From the NCBI RefSeq assembly GCF_001875655.1, contig NZ_MKEQ01000001.1:62001-126000 (forward strand): DNA of 64,000 bases, in the 5' to 3' direction. Positions 8,882 to 19,631 of this stretch are shown here, piece by piece. The position numbers and the translations under genes were made by a program. Source of the stretch: Enterobacter hormaechei ATCC 49162. Lineage in GTDB: Bacteria > Pseudomonadota > Gammaproteobacteria > Enterobacterales > Enterobacteriaceae. The notes under the pieces were generated by a model that was not told where the DNA came from, searched no databases, and saw only the letters and a program-made list of their open reading frames with translations. How positions within the stretch are numbered: the stretch's first letter is position 1; every line of letters starts with the position of its first letter.

Positions 8882-8992
8882 CGTGACTTCCTTATACACT
8901 GAGTCGCTGGGATTTTAAGATTACACCTAAATTTATCAGGGTTTTCTTATCCTGCCACATAACGCGTAAGGAAGTGTAACGAGACGTTAAGC

Positions 8993-9223
8993 TTATTTAA
9001 CTTTAGGTTCGTACGGCAGGCGCGAGAGATTGACGGAGGCGAGGCGATGCGCAATCAGACGTTCGCGAAACCAGTCACGCAGATGCGCGGGTTGTTCACG
9101 CTCTACCACTTCAGCCACGACGGGCATATTGTAACGCTCTTTGAATGCGACCCCTGCGGCGGCGAGATCGACATTCACTTTGTCCATCTCGTCCTGAGGA
9201 AGGGCGGCCAGGTTAACGTTCAT
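8993..9223 (-). CDS. holE: DNA polymerase III theta subunit
   Basis: 76 residues, exactly the length of E. coli HolE, the theta subunit that binds the epsilon proofreading exonuclease in the polymerase III core. The central run [19 protein letters not shown] and the ending [16 protein letters not shown] are highly conserved. ATG at 9223 follows GAGAAGGAA; a 21-codon in-frame upstream extension lacks homology. Divergent from yobA. Confidence 0.96.
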   Translation of the reverse strand: MNVNLAALPQDEMDKVNVDLAAAGVAFKERYNMPVVAEVVEREQPAHLRDWFRERLIAHRLASVNLSRLPYEPKVK

Positions 9224-9360
9224 TTCCTTCTCCTTTTTCTGCGGCGGCAACGTTACCGCGATTGTGCAACGATGACAAGGGAGCAAAGGATGTTCCTCGA
9301 CTCGTTAATTATACAGAGTTATTCTTTAGCATTCAGGCATAACGAAAAGGAATGATTGTG

Positions 9361-9732
9361 ATGCATTTTACCCCTTCCCGTATCGCGTGCGCGCTGGTCT
9401 TTCTGCTCTCTTCGGCCATCACGCCCGCAGTTCTGGCCCATGCGCATCTTAAGCAGCAATCCCCGCAGGAAAATACCGTCGCGGTGGCACCCGAGGTCAT
9501 TACCCTGAACTTCTCGGAAGGCATTGAGCCAGCTTTTAGCGGCGTTGTTGTGACGAATGCGCAGCAGCAGAAGATCAAAACCGGCGCGGTGAAGCGTGAC
9601 GAGAAGGATAATGCAAAGCTGATTGTTCCCCTTGAGAAACCGTTGACGACCGGCACCTATACGGTGGACTGGCATGTGGTCTCCGTGGACGGCCACAAAA
9701 CCAAAGGCAGCTATCACTTTAGCGTGAAATAG
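9361..9732 (+). CDS. yobA: CopC-like periplasmic copper-binding protein YobA
   Basis: 123 residues with a signal peptide ending ...PAVLA-HAHL, so the mature protein starts with His, the N-terminal copper ligand of CopC proteins. The mature part is a small beta-barrel of CopC type ([34 protein letters not shown]). Two ATGs are possible. AAGGA at 9347-9351 abuts the one at 9352 but is 9 bases from the one at 9361, so 9361 is chosen. It is the first gene of yobA-yebZ-yebY: yebZ begins one base after its stop. Probable role is copper handling in the periplasm. Confidence 0.93.
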   Translation: MHFTPSRIACALVFLLSSAITPAVLAHAHLKQQSPQENTVAVAPEVITLNFSEGIEPAFSGVVVTNAQQQKIKTGAVKRDEKDNAKLIVPLEKPLTTGTYTVDWHVVSVDGHKTKGSYHFSVK

Positions 9733-9733
9733 T

Positions 9734-10603
9734 ATGCTGGCCCTGAGCTACGTCGCGTTACGCTTTATCCATTTTGCGGCGCTGATCCTGCTTTTCGGCA
9801 ATGCGCTTTACAGCGTCTGGTTTGCGCCGTCTTCGTTGCAGCGCCTCATGACGCAGCGTTTCCAGCGGCAGCAGAACATCGCGGCCCTGGTCAGCCTGAT
9901 GGCGGCCCTGCTGATGTTCGGCCTGCAAAGTGGGTTAATGGGCAACGGCTGGGGTGATGTCATTCGCCCGGCGGTCTGGCACAGCGTGCTGGGAACGCAA
10001 TTCGGTGGCGTCTGGTTGTGGCAAATGGTGCTGGCCGCTGTGACGGCGGGCGCAGCATGGCTTACCCCGCAAAAAGGCTCACGGCTGTTACTGCTCGCGA
10101 TGGGGCAACTGGTGCTGCTGGCGGGCGTGGGACATGCCGCGATGAACGGTGGCGCGACGGGCGCGTTGCATCGTCTGAACCATGCGCTTCACCTGCTCTG
10201 CGCCGCGACCTGGGTGGGCGGTTTACTGCCGCTGCTGTATTGCATGCAACTGGCGAAAGGCCGCTGGCAGCCAGCCGCAATCTTTACCATGATGCGCTTC
10301 TCCCGGGTGGGGCATTACGCCGTGGCGGGCGTACTGCTGACCGGGATAATCAATACGCTCTTTATTGTTGGCATAAACGTGCCGTGGCAGGCGCCTTATG
10401 TCCAGCTGTTGTTGTTCAAATGTGCTCTGGTGATGATGATGGTGGCAATTGCGCTGGCGAATCGGTATTTTCTTGTGCCACGCTTTCGCCCTGAGACCGG
10501 GCGGGAACAACAGATTTTTATCAGGATGACACAGGCAGAAGTGGTGCTGGGCGCGCTGGTACTGGCGGCCGTCAGCCTGTTCGCGACCTGGGAACCCTTC
10601 TGA
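9734..10603 (+). CDS. yebZ: CopD-family inner-membrane protein YebZ
   Basis: 289-residue polytopic membrane protein with about eight hydrophobic segments, collinear with E. coli YebZ (CopD family, thought to import or transfer copper with CopC). Conserved His residues are visible in [48 protein letters not shown] and SRVGHYAV. Translation is probably coupled to yobA, since only one base separates stop and start. yebY follows after 17 bases. Confidence 0.94.
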   Translation: MLALSYVALRFIHFAALILLFGNALYSVWFAPSSLQRLMTQRFQRQQNIAALVSLMAALLMFGLQSGLMGNGWGDVIRPAVWHSVLGTQFGGVWLWQMVLAAVTAGAAWLTPQKGSRLLLLAMGQLVLLAGVGHAAMNGGATGALHRLNHALHLLCAATWVGGLLPLLYCMQLAKGRWQPAAIFTMMRFSRVGHYAVAGVLLTGIINTLFIVGINVPWQAPYVQLLLFKCALVMMMVAIALANRYFLVPRFRPETGREQQIFIRMTQAEVVLGALVLAAVSLFATWEPF

Positions 10604-10620
10604 CAAGGTTAAATAGACAT

Positions 10621-10959
10621 ATGAAAAAGACACTGCTTTCTCTTTTACTTCTCACCTGTGCCAGCAGTGCGCTGGCCGCGCCGCAGGTTATCACCGTCAG
10701 CCGGTTTGAAGTGGGCAAGGACAACTGGGCATTTAATCGTGAAGAGGTCATGCTCACCTGCCGTCCCGGTCACGCGCTGTATGTCATCAATCCCAGTACG
10801 CTCGTGCAGTATCCGTTAAATGGCGTGGCGGAGCAGCAGGTCGCCAGCGGGAAAAGTAACGGACAGCCCGTCAGCGTGATCCAGGTCGACGATCCGGCAA
10901 ACCCCGGGCAGAAGAAGAGTCTGGCACCGTTTATTGCGCGCGCTGAAAAGCTCTGTTAG
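10621..10959 (+). CDS. yebY: YebY periplasmic DUF2511 protein
   Basis: 112 residues with a cleavable signal (ending SSALA-AP) and a mature domain like E. coli YebY. Two Cys remain (LTCRPGHAL and the C-terminal EKLC), probably joined by a disulfide in the periplasm. Last gene of the copper-associated operon; a strong terminator follows. Molecular function is unknown; a link to copper is inferred from the operon. Confidence 0.92.
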   Translation: MKKTLLSLLLLTCASSALAAPQVITVSRFEVGKDNWAFNREEVMLTCRPGHALYVINPSTLVQYPLNGVAEQQVASGKSNGQPVSVIQVDDPANPGQKKSLAPFIARAEKLC

Positions 10960-10975
10960 CGGTCAGGTTTCCAGT

Positions 10976-11016
10976 AAAAAAAAACCGCAGGTGCTTGTAA
11001 AAGCTCTGCGGTTTTT
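10976..11016. terminator. Bidirectional terminator between yebY and sdsR
   Basis: CCGCAG (10985-10990) pairs with CTGCGG (11006-11011). On plus it is followed by a T run for yebY; on minus the nine-A run before it becomes a T run that could end the antisense RNA RyeA. Confidence 0.85.
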
Positions 11017-11250
11017 CACATTTAGTGATGTTCTGACGCTTTTTTTCAGGCCACTTTTACTGTGGACTGGAAAACCTGACGTCGTCATCTATTCTTAAAG
11101 GGCAAGGCGATTGAGCCTGCATTAATGCCAACTTTTAGCGCACGGCTCTCTCCCAAGAGCCATTTCCCTGGACCGAATACAGGAATCGTATTCGGTCTCT
11201 TTTTATCTGCATGAAAATAAACGATAAATTCCGGTTTTCGTCTCAGCAGG
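10985..11250 (-). ncRNA. ryeA: RyeA (SraC) antisense RNA to SdsR, ends approximate
   Basis: In E. coli the roughly 250-nt RyeA is transcribed from the opposite strand and covers SdsR completely. Here the opposite strand has a terminator with a nine-T run at 10976-11011, in the right place for its 3' end. The 5' end is a guess from the E. coli length; no clear promoter was identified. Confidence 0.5.
11102..11204 (+). ncRNA. sdsR: SdsR (RyeB) small RNA
   Basis: The stretch GCAAGGCGATTGAGCCTGCA through the terminal hairpin (CCGAATACAGGAATCGTATTCGG, then CTCTTTTT) matches the strongly conserved sigma-S-dependent Hfq-binding sRNA SdsR almost base for base. A sigma-S-like -10 (CTATTCTTAAA) starts at 11089. 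It lies between yebY and pphA as in E. coli, apart from one extra gene in between. SdsR represses several mRNAs in stationary phase, among them mutS and outer-membrane-protein genes. Confidence 0.94.
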
Positions 11251-11327
11251 AGGTTCACTTCCTGTGCGCCTGCTTCAAACATACCACAACCCGGCAGGCG
11301 TAAGTCCAGTCCTTTTTGGCTGTTTTG

Positions 11328-12308
11328 TTAAATTTTTGTTTGTTTTTTGCCTTGGACGACTGTCGACTCAATCCGCGCATGTACGGAAGCTGCAATATCA
11401 TCAAGTAACGCAAAGCGGCGACGGTATTCGGCGCGCTTTTTACTGGCAATCTCCTCCAGCGCTTTACGCTCAATCTGGAGCGGCAACTGCCAGCAGAAGG
11501 GGGAAAGTTTCTTTCCGTTCAGGCCTTCCCAGAACTCGTCGTAGCTGGCGTGGAAATGACGGCCTTTGCTCAGACGGTAGCGCAGCGCGCGGAAAACATG
11601 TCCCTCATCGCTGACGGCAAAAATAGCACTGATGTTCGAGCGTGACGCAAGCTGGAAGATCACCTCCATCAGTACGCGTTTCGGGAACAGACCATGGCAG
11701 GCACGGGTGGCCTGTTTAATCACCTCCCGAGAAACATGACGACGCGGACCCTGAAGGCCGCCGATCACCAGCACCGTACGGCCGTTAGTGCGTGCGACAC
11801 AGAACGTCAGGCTGGCCAGCAGCGTATTGTCATTGTCATGCAGCCAAAGCGTGCTTTCGCCTTCGCGTTCGGCCTTACCTGCGGACGAGGCGTGGACGGT
11901 ATAAATTTCGCCGTTTTTTGCCTCGAACCGGATAACTGGCAACGCCTGTGGGCTGGTCAGCGCGTGGGCGAGTGCAGTGTTTTTCAGACTATCAATCCAG
12001 TGATAGTGGCTGACGATAGCATCGGCCCGGTCGTGAGAGGTCAGGCCGCGCATCAGATACTGACGGTGAGTTTTGCTCGGCAACGTGATTTGAGAGGCCA
12101 GCAGCCTGTCGAAATCATCGCGTCCGGATAGCGCCTCCAGCATGCGATGGGTGGAGGACCAGAATAAGAGCGAGCGCAGAAGAAACTTTAAACGGTAATC
12201 ACGTTTGTGCCAGATAGGGCCAGGAACGCGTTTCCCGCTCACCAGTTCAGAAATAATATTTGTGCGATGCGGATAATAAACATCGTTTTGCAGGTGTATG
12301 TTTGACAC
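11328..12308 (-). CDS. VirK/YbjX-family (DUF535) protein
   Basis: 326 residues with no signal peptide or membrane segment. It resembles the DUF535 family (VirK of Shigella and Salmonella, YbjX of E. coli): an N-terminal HYHWIDSL region, a central ARTNGRTVLVIGGLQGPRR block, and a C-terminal YDEFWEGLNG. GTG at 12308 has AGAGGGA upstream. VirK family members affect virulence-protein localisation and resistance to antimicrobial peptides, with no known biochemistry. E. coli K-12 has no gene here, so this is lineage-specific content between sdsR and pphA. The gene-free stretch to pphA (12309-12475) holds divergent promoters. Confidence 0.8.
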   Translation of the reverse strand: MSNIHLQNDVYYPHRTNIISELVSGKRVPGPIWHKRDYRLKFLLRSLLFWSSTHRMLEALSGRDDFDRLLASQITLPSKTHRQYLMRGLTSHDRADAIVSHYHWIDSLKNTALAHALTSPQALPVIRFEAKNGEIYTVHASSAGKAEREGESTLWLHDNDNTLLASLTFCVARTNGRTVLVIGGLQGPRRHVSREVIKQATRACHGLFPKRVLMEVIFQLASRSNISAIFAVSDEGHVFRALRYRLSKGRHFHASYDEFWEGLNGKKLSPFCWQLPLQIERKALEEIASKKRAEYRRRFALLDDIAASVHARIESTVVQGKKQTKI

Positions 12309-12475
12309 GTAAAAATCCCTCTATTTATTCCGCTCTATCTTAAGGGCCAGGGAATAAGGGATTAATAGCGCAGCGATCTTTATTTCCGGCTGGTTGATGG
12401 TTTGTTTGGATTCGCGATATCTCACGCCCGCTTATGACATTTTCTGTGGCAGCTATACTTCTTACAGGAGGCGTT

Positions 12476-13120
12476 ATGTATCAGAAAATTGAGGGAGACC
12501 ACTGGCGCCATGTCTGGGTTGTCAGCGATATTCATGGTTGCTATCAGTGGCTTATGGATGAGCTGAAAAAGCGGCATTTTAATCCTGACAGAGATCTGCT
12601 GATCTCGGTGGGGGATATTATCGACCGCGGGCCGGACAGCGTAAAATGTTTAGAGCTGATGCAGGAAAAGTGGTTTTATGCGGTACGCGGTAATCACGAA
12701 CAAATGGCATTAGATGCGCTTGAAAATAATGATTTTAGTCTCTGGTCGATTAATGGCGGTATGTGGTTTACCGGCCTTAATGCGGCTAAACAAAAACAGG
12801 CGAAGGGTTTACTCGACGCGTGTCGGGCCTTACCGCACATCATTGAAATAACCTGCAAGAATGGTCTGAACGTGGTGGCTCATGCGGATTATCCCTCCGC
12901 TGAATATGCCTGGCATAAGCCGGTAGATGCCCGGCGCGTGTTGTGGGATCGCGATCGCTTAATGGGCTTTATGGTGGGTAAAGGGCAGGGCATAAGTGGT
13001 GCGGATCACTTCTGGTTCGGACATACCCCCGTGGACAAGCGATATGATTTCAACAATCTGCACTACATCGATACGGGGGCGGTGTTCGGAGGCTTTCTGA
13101 CGCTGGTGCAGCTTCAGTAA
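12476..13120 (+). CDS. pphA: Serine/threonine protein phosphatase 1
   Basis: 214-residue PPP-type metallophosphatase. All metal-binding signatures are present: SDIHGC (about residue 20), GDIIDRGPDS, RGNHEQM, the HADYP His and the FGHTPV His. It ends in the PphA-specific HYIDTGAVFGGFLTLVQLQ. ATG at 12476 follows a strong AGGAGG; a longer in-frame ATG at 12434 is rejected. E. coli PphA is heat-shock inducible and acts in protein-misfolding signalling. A compact terminator follows. Confidence 0.93.
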   Translation: MYQKIEGDHWRHVWVVSDIHGCYQWLMDELKKRHFNPDRDLLISVGDIIDRGPDSVKCLELMQEKWFYAVRGNHEQMALDALENNDFSLWSINGGMWFTGLNAAKQKQAKGLLDACRALPHIIEITCKNGLNVVAHADYPSAEYAWHKPVDARRVLWDRDRLMGFMVGKGQGISGADHFWFGHTPVDKRYDFNNLHYIDTGAVFGGFLTLVQLQ

Positions 13121-13125
13121 TAAAT

Positions 13126-13150
13126 AACCCGCCTTCGGGCGGGTTCTCTT
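13126..13150 (+). terminator. pphA terminator
   Basis: AACCCGCC-TTCG-GGCGGGTT, a perfect stem with a stable UUCG loop, followed by CTCTTT. It also faces yebV from the other side. Confidence 0.85.
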
Positions 13151-13154
13151 TGGG

Positions 13155-13394
13155 TCAGGCAAGACGCAAGACCCAGGCATCGGTTTTACTGTCGTAATGC
13201 TCACGGTACAGAACGGAATGTTCCCCATCAAGGATCGCCGGAACGCTGGTATCGGCATCCCAGGCGTCCAGCTGCATGCACAAATCCGGATCGGATTTGC
13301 AGGGAATACTTAACGTTCGTTCGCCTTGTGCTTCGCCGCGCAATTCAGCGTCGTCGATTTCAAAAGCGCCAATGCGTACGCTGGTTTTCGTCAT
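13155..13394 (-). CDS. yebV: YebV, small conserved protein (DUF1480)
   Basis: 79 residues, near-identical in layout to E. coli YebV: MTKTSVRIGAFEIDD at the start, CKSDPDLCMQLDAWDA in the middle. No membrane segment. ATG at 13394 is chosen by homology; eight in-frame upstream codons are dropped. Function unknown. It lies downstream of rsmF and convergent with pphA. Confidence 0.93.
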   Translation of the reverse strand: MTKTSVRIGAFEIDDAELRGEAQGERTLSIPCKSDPDLCMQLDAWDADTSVPAILDGEHSVLYREHYDSKTDAWVLRLA

Positions 13395-13499
13395 AATGCT
13401 CTCCGGTTTGTTGCCCAAAATCTGGTATGACCAGTGCAGTCACCCATTTTTGATCCTAGACAAGGAGAGCGAAATCGCCAGTAAAAAAATGCGTTTTTT

Positions 13500-14942
13500 T
13501 CAGGCAGTGCGGTTGTTACCGGTAAACAGGCGACCATCGCGTACCAGTTCGCGCGGATAGCTGTTTTTTAGCCGCGAGCCGACTTTTTTTGCCAGCCCCA
13601 GCGGAAAGCCCTGATACGTCACGATCACTTCATCCTGCGCCGGGCTGTTCTCCGGGTAAACGTCACGACCGCGATACCACTCTTCCGCTTCCTGATGCGT
13701 CAGGGCGAAGGTGTTCTCATCACCTGCCAGCGCAATGACCGCTTCGTGCTGCCAGCGATAGCCCTTGTTGTGGATCTCCGCCAGGCGAATACCGAGGCGG
13801 GAGAAACGCACTTTACCTATCAGCGGTTCGATAGTGGTCGGGAACAACCACAGCTCTTTGTCACGCATCCAGAGGCGCAGGCTCTCATCCCAGTGCAGGC
13901 CCACTTTGCTCGCAGCCGCTTGCACCTGTGCCGCTTCACGGCCTTTGACCGGCGCGAACGGGAAGTTGCCGACCTTAAACGCAGGCGCAGGCAGGGGATC
14001 GACGGCACGGGTTTTACGCAGACGCGCAACAAAGAAGCCCTCGCAATCGTAAATCTGTGGGAAGACGTGCAGGAAGCCTTCAGGCGTGGCCGCATGACTG
14101 GCCGAGTCGAAGAGGGTGTCCAGCGGCAGAAACTCGACGGCATCCGCATAGCGTTGCTTCAGCCACAGGCAGACATCCTCGTTTTCATCGCGATTAAGCG
14201 TACAGGTGGAATAAACCAGCGTCCCGCCTGGGCGCAGGGCATGGAACGCACTGTCGATCAGTTCACGTTGCGTGGCGGCGATCTCCAGGTTGCTTGCAAC
14301 AGACCAGTTTTTTAATGCATCAGGATCTTTGCGCACTACGCCTTCGCCGGAACAGGGCGCGTCGAGCAGGATGGCATCAAAGGCTTCCGGCAGGGCAGCC
14401 CCAAACACGCGACCGTCGAAGTGCGTCAAGGCGACGTTGTGGATCCCGCAGCGGCTGATATTGGCATGCAGAACTTTGACGCGGCTGGCAGAAAATTCGT
14501 TAGCGAGGATCGCGCCGCGGTTATTCATCCGGGCAGCAATCTGCGTGGTTTTGGAGCCAGGCGCCGCCGCCACGTCCATGACCCGCTCAGGCTGGTTATC
14601 ATCGGCAAACAGCGCGGCAACCGGCAGCATGGAGCTGGCTTCCTGAATATAAAACAGCCCGCTCAGGTGCTCGGCGGTGCTGCCGAGCGGCAAGCTCTCT
14701 TCGTCATCCCGCTCGATCCAGAACCCTTCTTCACACCACGGCACCGGCGTCAGTTGCCAGCCGTAGGGGGAGACGAGATCCAGAAACGCCCCGACGCTGA
14801 TTTTTAGCGTATTGACGCGAATACTGCGGCGCAAAGGGCGCTGGCAGGCGGCGACAAAATCGTCGAAAGAGAGATGAGCAGGAAGCGCCTCGCGCATCTG
14901 TGCGAGGAATTGTTCAGGAAGAAATACGGAGTTTTGAGCCAC
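13500..14942 (-). CDS. rsmF: 16S rRNA m5C1407 methyltransferase
   Basis: 480 residues, matching E. coli RsmF (YebU), which methylates C1407 of 16S rRNA. The SAM site is visible in [17 protein letters not shown]. The two catalytic-type Cys motifs of NSUN enzymes are DAPCSGEG and STCTLN. A C-terminal PUA-like region follows ([14 protein letters not shown]). GTG at 14942 gives the homologous N terminus; an in-frame ATG seven codons upstream is possible but lacks a ribosome-binding site and homology. It follows letAB after a terminator hairpin. Confidence 0.95.
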   Translation of the reverse strand: MAQNSVFLPEQFLAQMREALPAHLSFDDFVAACQRPLRRSIRVNTLKISVGAFLDLVSPYGWQLTPVPWCEEGFWIERDDEESLPLGSTAEHLSGLFYIQEASSMLPVAALFADDNQPERVMDVAAAPGSKTTQIAARMNNRGAILANEFSASRVKVLHANISRCGIHNVALTHFDGRVFGAALPEAFDAILLDAPCSGEGVVRKDPDALKNWSVASNLEIAATQRELIDSAFHALRPGGTLVYSTCTLNRDENEDVCLWLKQRYADAVEFLPLDTLFDSASHAATPEGFLHVFPQIYDCEGFFVARLRKTRAVDPLPAPAFKVGNFPFAPVKGREAAQVQAAASKVGLHWDESLRLWMRDKELWLFPTTIEPLIGKVRFSRLGIRLAEIHNKGYRWQHEAVIALAGDENTFALTHQEAEEWYRGRDVYPENSPAQDEVIVTYQGFPLGLAKKVGSRLKNSYPRELVRDGRLFTGNNRTA

Positions 14943-14983
14943 GGGCACACCACAGGGAAACATTCAGGTGCGCAGTGTAACAT

Positions 14984-15013
14984 AAAGGCTCCGGCGCGTT
15001 GACACCGGAGCCT
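14984..15013 (-). terminator. letAB terminator
   Basis: GGCTCCGG (14987-14994) pairs with CCGGAGCC (15005-15012); on the minus strand the stem is followed by TTTATGTT. It lies between letB and rsmF. Confidence 0.7.
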
Positions 15014-15019
15014 GCGAGA

Positions 15020-17653
15020 TTAACGTGGCAGCGCCGTTCCCCATTCGCGCCACTCTTTCGGTTCACTTTCCAGCAGCAGGAAATGTTTTCCTGCCTGCGC
15101 CTTAGGTGCCAGAGGCGTACCCGGAGGCGTCGCAAAGGCTATGCCGCCGCGAATGAACTGGTTGAAGGTCCCCGTTTTGACCACGCCACCGGTCAGGCCG
15201 AAGTCCAGCGAGTAGCCTGAAGCCAGCCAGAACACCGAGTTGTTGCGAACCAGATGCTGATAACGCTGGCTGATGCGCAGGCCGACCATCACGCGATCGG
15301 AAAGATTACCCAGCGTCAGGCTCGTGACCGTCCCCACTTCAATGCCGCGGAACAGCACCGGCGTGCCGATGCCCAGCGAACCGGCTTCCGGCACTTCAAC
15401 CACAATGCTCAGACCGTCCAGATAACGGGAGTCGGTGATGGTTGCCTCCTGCAACTCAAATTCGCGACGTGCGTTGCCGCGACCCGGTTCAACGTTAATG
15501 TACGGCTGAAGAATGGTGTCGAGGTGCTCAACCCCTGCGGCAGAAATTTGCGGCGTAACCACCGAGAAGCGCGAGCCTGCCCGGGCAAAGGTCTGCACAT
15601 ATTCCGGATAAAGCACGGCGGTAGCCTGGACTTCATTGCGCGCGGTGATCAGCGTCAGCTTCTGGACCTGCCCGATATCAATGCCGAGATAGCGGATGGG
15701 CATGCCTTCCGCCAGTTTACCGGCGTCAAAAGTGTGTAGGGTAATCTGACCCCCGACGGCGCGCGCCGCGGTTTCAGACGGGAAGAGGATCCGCTTGTCA
15801 CCTTTACGCATGTTGCCGCCCGCGCCGCTCAGGTTATCAAAGCTGATCGCACCGCGCAGGGCACGGGAGAGGGGAGAGGCCTGTACGGTCAGCCCGTTGC
15901 CGTTAAGCTGCACTTTCGCGCCGCCTTCAGCCCAGAACACGCTGTTTGGCGTGAGCAGCTTGCGGTATTCCGGTTTGATATGCAGCTCGATATCAAACGC
16001 GTCCGCACGGGGACGAACGGTGATCACTTCCCCGACCTCAAACTTACGATAAAGCACGACGGAGCCTGCCTGGACATCCGGCAGCGTTTCAGCGCTTAAG
16101 GTCAGCGTGGTGGTCGGCAGGTCGCCCAGGCTGTTTTCAATGGCCTTGTCCAGATTGGCGAACAGCGGATAGCTCTCGCGCAGCGCACCTTTGCTGCCCG
16201 GCAGAATGCGGATCCCGCCGTTAACCCATTCGCTGGCGCTGGCGCCGAGGAACTCAACCCCGTCCAGACCCACCTTCACGTCGACCCGGCTGTTAACCAC
16301 AAATTTACTGTCGCCGTGGACCAGGTTGCTGTACTGCGGATCGATGGCGGCGGAGAAGGAGACCCCTTTTTCCGACAGCTTACGTTCGAGAACCTGGCCC
16401 ACCTGCACACCGTGCAGGATCAGCGGTTGCCCGGCTTCGATACCATAGCTTTCCGGCGCATTCAGCGTCACCGTCAACACACCTGGTTTTTGCAGCAGGG
16501 CTTTATCCGCTGGTGCGATAACGAAGTTTTTATTCGGCGCACCTTCACCGGGGATCAGTTCAAAGGTACTGCCCGTCAGCAGAGAACTGATGCTGACGTC
16601 GCTGAGGGAGAGCTTCGGATTACGCAGTTCAATGCGCGTTTTTTCCCGCAGGAGATCCACCACGCTCGGATCCACCGTCATTTCGCCGGTAACGGAGCCG
16701 CCCGCATTGAGGGTTAGTTTTGTCAGCTGACCGACCTCTAATCCCTGATACATCAGCGGGGTCGAACCGGCTTTCAGGCCTTTGGCATCCGGCAGGGTCA
16801 ATTTGACGATGACTCCGCGCTGGCTGTGCGCAAGGTCAGCGTACAGGCCAAAGGTATCTTCTGCCTCGGCAGGGCTGGAGTCAGCAGGTGAGTCGAAGGC
16901 GATAGCGCCATTCACCAGCGCCGCCAGGCTCTCAAGCTTCACTTTCGCGCCGCTTAAGCTCAGGTCGGCATCGACGCCGGAGACGTTCCAGAAGCGGCTG
17001 CCTTTTTTCACCAGGCTGGTAAAACGCCGTTCGATGAGTACATCAATGGTCACGCCATCTTTGTTCGGGTTAATGGCGTAATCGTAAACGCGGCCCACCG
17101 GAATTTTGCGGAAATAGACCAGAGAACCACTGTTCAACGAGCCGAGATCCGGCGCGCGGAGGTGGATCATCAAATCGCCGTTATTCAGCCGGTATTTCGG
17201 CTGGGTATCCAGCGCAACAAAGTGATCCTGTGGCTCACCTTTCCCGGGCATCATGCCGATATAGTTACCGCCGACAAGCGCATCCAGCCCGGAAACGCCA
17301 GCCAGGGAGGCTTTAGGCGTGACCAGCCAGAACTGCGTTTCGGCGCGCAGGGCATCCTGCATGTCAGACTTAATGCTCGCCCGGACCTGGATTTTGTTCA
17401 GCCCTTTGCCGAGGGAAATATCCTGCACGGTGCCCACTTCCACCCCCTGAAAGCGAACGGGGGTGCGTCCGGCGACAATGCCGTCCGCAGACTGGAAATC
17501 AATCGTGATGGTACTTCCGCGATCTTCATAGGTCGTCCAGATAAGCCAGCCTGCGATCATCAGCGCGATGACAGGCAGCAACCAGAATGGCGAAATGCGG
17601 CGTTTTGTTTTAATTCTCGCTTCAGTCGGCGAAGCGGGCGTTTCCTGACTCAT
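15020..17653 (-). CDS. letB: LetB (YebT), seven-MCE-domain intermembrane lipid-transport tunnel
   Basis: 877 residues, the same length as E. coli LetB. One N-terminal anchor ([17 protein letters not shown]) is followed by seven MCE repeats, recognisable by recurrent pattern phrases such as [51 protein letters not shown] and [10 protein letters not shown]. LetB hexamers stack into a tube spanning the periplasm that moves phospholipids between inner and outer membranes. ATG at 17653 is set by homology; it overlaps letA by 32 bases, so the two are translationally linked. Confidence 0.97.
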   Translation of the reverse strand: MSQETPASPTEARIKTKRRISPFWLLPVIALMIAGWLIWTTYEDRGSTITIDFQSADGIVAGRTPVRFQGVEVGTVQDISLGKGLNKIQVRASIKSDMQDALRAETQFWLVTPKASLAGVSGLDALVGGNYIGMMPGKGEPQDHFVALDTQPKYRLNNGDLMIHLRAPDLGSLNSGSLVYFRKIPVGRVYDYAINPNKDGVTIDVLIERRFTSLVKKGSRFWNVSGVDADLSLSGAKVKLESLAALVNGAIAFDSPADSSPAEAEDTFGLYADLAHSQRGVIVKLTLPDAKGLKAGSTPLMYQGLEVGQLTKLTLNAGGSVTGEMTVDPSVVDLLREKTRIELRNPKLSLSDVSISSLLTGSTFELIPGEGAPNKNFVIAPADKALLQKPGVLTVTLNAPESYGIEAGQPLILHGVQVGQVLERKLSEKGVSFSAAIDPQYSNLVHGDSKFVVNSRVDVKVGLDGVEFLGASASEWVNGGIRILPGSKGALRESYPLFANLDKAIENSLGDLPTTTLTLSAETLPDVQAGSVVLYRKFEVGEVITVRPRADAFDIELHIKPEYRKLLTPNSVFWAEGGAKVQLNGNGLTVQASPLSRALRGAISFDNLSGAGGNMRKGDKRILFPSETAARAVGGQITLHTFDAGKLAEGMPIRYLGIDIGQVQKLTLITARNEVQATAVLYPEYVQTFARAGSRFSVVTPQISAAGVEHLDTILQPYINVEPGRGNARREFELQEATITDSRYLDGLSIVVEVPEAGSLGIGTPVLFRGIEVGTVTSLTLGNLSDRVMVGLRISQRYQHLVRNNSVFWLASGYSLDFGLTGGVVKTGTFNQFIRGGIAFATPPGTPLAPKAQAGKHFLLLESEPKEWREWGTALPR

Positions 17654-18905
17654 GTGCGTCCCAAAGTAAGCGGCTGTCCAGCCATTCCACTGCAAGAATA
17701 GTCAATATCACCGCAGAGCCGAAATAAAAAGCTGCGGGTCCCATGGTAAAAGCAAGTAACTGATCGCGATTGATGAGCGACATCATCAGCGAAATCACGA
17801 ACAGATCCAACATCGACCAGCGACCAATCCAGGTCACGAATCGCAGAAGCAGGATGCGGGTGCGTAATCCTTGTTCGCATTTAAAGTGAATGCTGATAAG
17901 CAGCGTAAACATCACCACCACTTTGGTAAAGGGCACCAGAATACTGGCGATGAAAACGATGGCGGCGACCCCCACGTTACTGTGCGCCAGAGAGATAATC
18001 CCTGAAAGGATAGTATCTTCCTGACGGGCGCCGTTCACATAAATCACGGAGATCGGCAGCATATTGGCCGGGAACAAAAAGACCAGAGAGGCAATAAGCG
18101 CCGCCCAGCATTTTTGCAGGCTGTTGTTGCGCCGCAATCTTAACGGAATGTGGCAGCGCGGGCACCTCCCGCGTTTATCCGGGAAACCGGTGTAATGACA
18201 CCCCAGGCAGACGCGCAGGTTTTCATCAGGTCGGGTCGCGGGGCGCTGAGGGTAAAATCGCTCCCAAAGCTGTTCAACATTCAGATGAATCAGGGTCAAA
18301 ATACTCAGCAGGACCAGCGAAATAAACGCGAAAAGGCCAATGCCAGGCTGTAAAAAAGCATAGTCCTGCACCTTGATGGAGGCCACACCCACGCCGACCA
18401 GATAGATGTCCAGCATGACCCACTCTTTGAGCTTTTCCAGCATCAGCAGGACCGGGCGCAGGTTCATCCCCAGGATGTTGCCAAACCACAGGTAGGCAAT
18501 TGCCGCGACCAGTACCAGTGGGGCGCCGACGACGCAGAACAGCACCATGGCGGCCGTAAGCGGATCGCCCTCGCGCGTCATCTGCCAGATCCCCTGCAAC
18601 ACGTTAGCGTCAATACGCACGCCAAGGAGGTAGAGCTTTAACAGCGGCTCGGTCCAGGCGAAGGGCATCAGCAGCAGCATGGTGACCGCCATGGCCGCCA
18701 GCCGCGTCAATGACCAGTCCCGACCATCGCGAATTTTGGCATCGCAGCGAGGACAAAAAGCGCTTTGGTGCGATTTCATCTTCGGCAACATAAAAAGCGT
18801 ATCGCACTGCGGACAACGCTGATAATGTGCACGAGGCAGAGCCTGGCTTACCGTACGGACAACGATCTTTCGTGTCGGCGTAATTTGGGGTGTTTTTAGG
18901 GCCAT
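17622..18905 (-). CDS. letA: LetA (YebS), PqiA-family inner-membrane partner of LetB
   Basis: 427 residues, the E. coli length. Two PqiA repeats each begin with a zinc-ribbon CxxC pair (RCPQCDTLF...FCPRCDAKI and CLGCHYTG...RCPRCHIPL) followed by four membrane helices. LetA is thought to energise or feed lipid transport through LetB. Start ATG at 18905 by homology. It is the first gene of letAB and divergent from msrC across 130 bases. Confidence 0.96.
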   Translation of the reverse strand: MALKTPQITPTRKIVVRTVSQALPRAHYQRCPQCDTLFMLPKMKSHQSAFCPRCDAKIRDGRDWSLTRLAAMAVTMLLLMPFAWTEPLLKLYLLGVRIDANVLQGIWQMTREGDPLTAAMVLFCVVGAPLVLVAAIAYLWFGNILGMNLRPVLLMLEKLKEWVMLDIYLVGVGVASIKVQDYAFLQPGIGLFAFISLVLLSILTLIHLNVEQLWERFYPQRPATRPDENLRVCLGCHYTGFPDKRGRCPRCHIPLRLRRNNSLQKCWAALIASLVFLFPANMLPISVIYVNGARQEDTILSGIISLAHSNVGVAAIVFIASILVPFTKVVVMFTLLISIHFKCEQGLRTRILLLRFVTWIGRWSMLDLFVISLMMSLINRDQLLAFTMGPAAFYFGSAVILTILAVEWLDSRLLWDAHESGNARFAD

Positions 18906-19037
18906 CAGTCGCACACAGATAAGTATTGTTGAAAGTTATAATAACTCATGAACGGATTCATCTTGAGCATGAGCGCATTTAATGCTTATTTTAATAGGCT
19001 ATGCGGTAAATATGTAAGTTAACTAAGTGATTGAATA

Positions 19038-19535
19038 ATGAACAAAACAGAATTCTACGCGGATCTGAATCGCGATTTTAAGGCATTAATGGCGGGGGAA
19101 ACCAGTTTCTTAGCCACTTTGGCAAATACCAGTGCGTTACTGTTCGAACGCCTTTCTGACGTGAACTGGGCGGGCTTTTATCTGCTCGAAGGTGACACGC
19201 TGGTGCTGGGGCCTTTCCAGGGGAAACTCGCCTGCGTGCGTATCCCGGTAGGTCGCGGCGTGTGCGGTACCGCAGTGGCGACCCGGCAGGTTCAGCGTGT
19301 CGAGGACGTTCATGCGTTTGACGGCCACATTGCCTGCGATGCCAGCAGCAATTCTGAAATCGTACTGCCGCTGGTGGTTAAAAATCAGATTATTGGCGTT
19401 CTGGATATCGACAGCACGGTCTTCAGTCGCTTTACTGCCGAGGATGAGCAGGGGTTGCGCGCGCTGGCGGCAAACCTGGAAAATGTTCTGGCAGAGACCG
19501 ATTATCATAAATTCTTTGCGAGCGTCGCAGGATAA
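19038..19535 (+). CDS. msrC: Free methionine-(R)-sulfoxide reductase
   Basis: 165-residue GAF-domain enzyme that reduces free Met-R-sulfoxide. The three redox Cys of the family are at residues 66, 76 and 100 (LACVRIP, GRGVCGTA, HIACDAS), with the spacing seen in E. coli MsrC. WAGFYLLEGDTLVLGPFQG forms the start of the GAF core. Cytoplasmic. It is followed after about 95 bases by proQ. Confidence 0.96.
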   Translation: MNKTEFYADLNRDFKALMAGETSFLATLANTSALLFERLSDVNWAGFYLLEGDTLVLGPFQGKLACVRIPVGRGVCGTAVATRQVQRVEDVHAFDGHIACDASSNSEIVLPLVVKNQIIGVLDIDSTVFSRFTAEDEQGLRALAANLENVLAETDYHKFFASVAG

Positions 19536-19631
19536 TCAACGGATAACGTAGCATTTACTGATAGCGTCATTATAATGTCGCCTGTTCATGCCTGCGCTTG
19601 TTGGCAACGTCCGTTGTAATCAGGAAATTTC

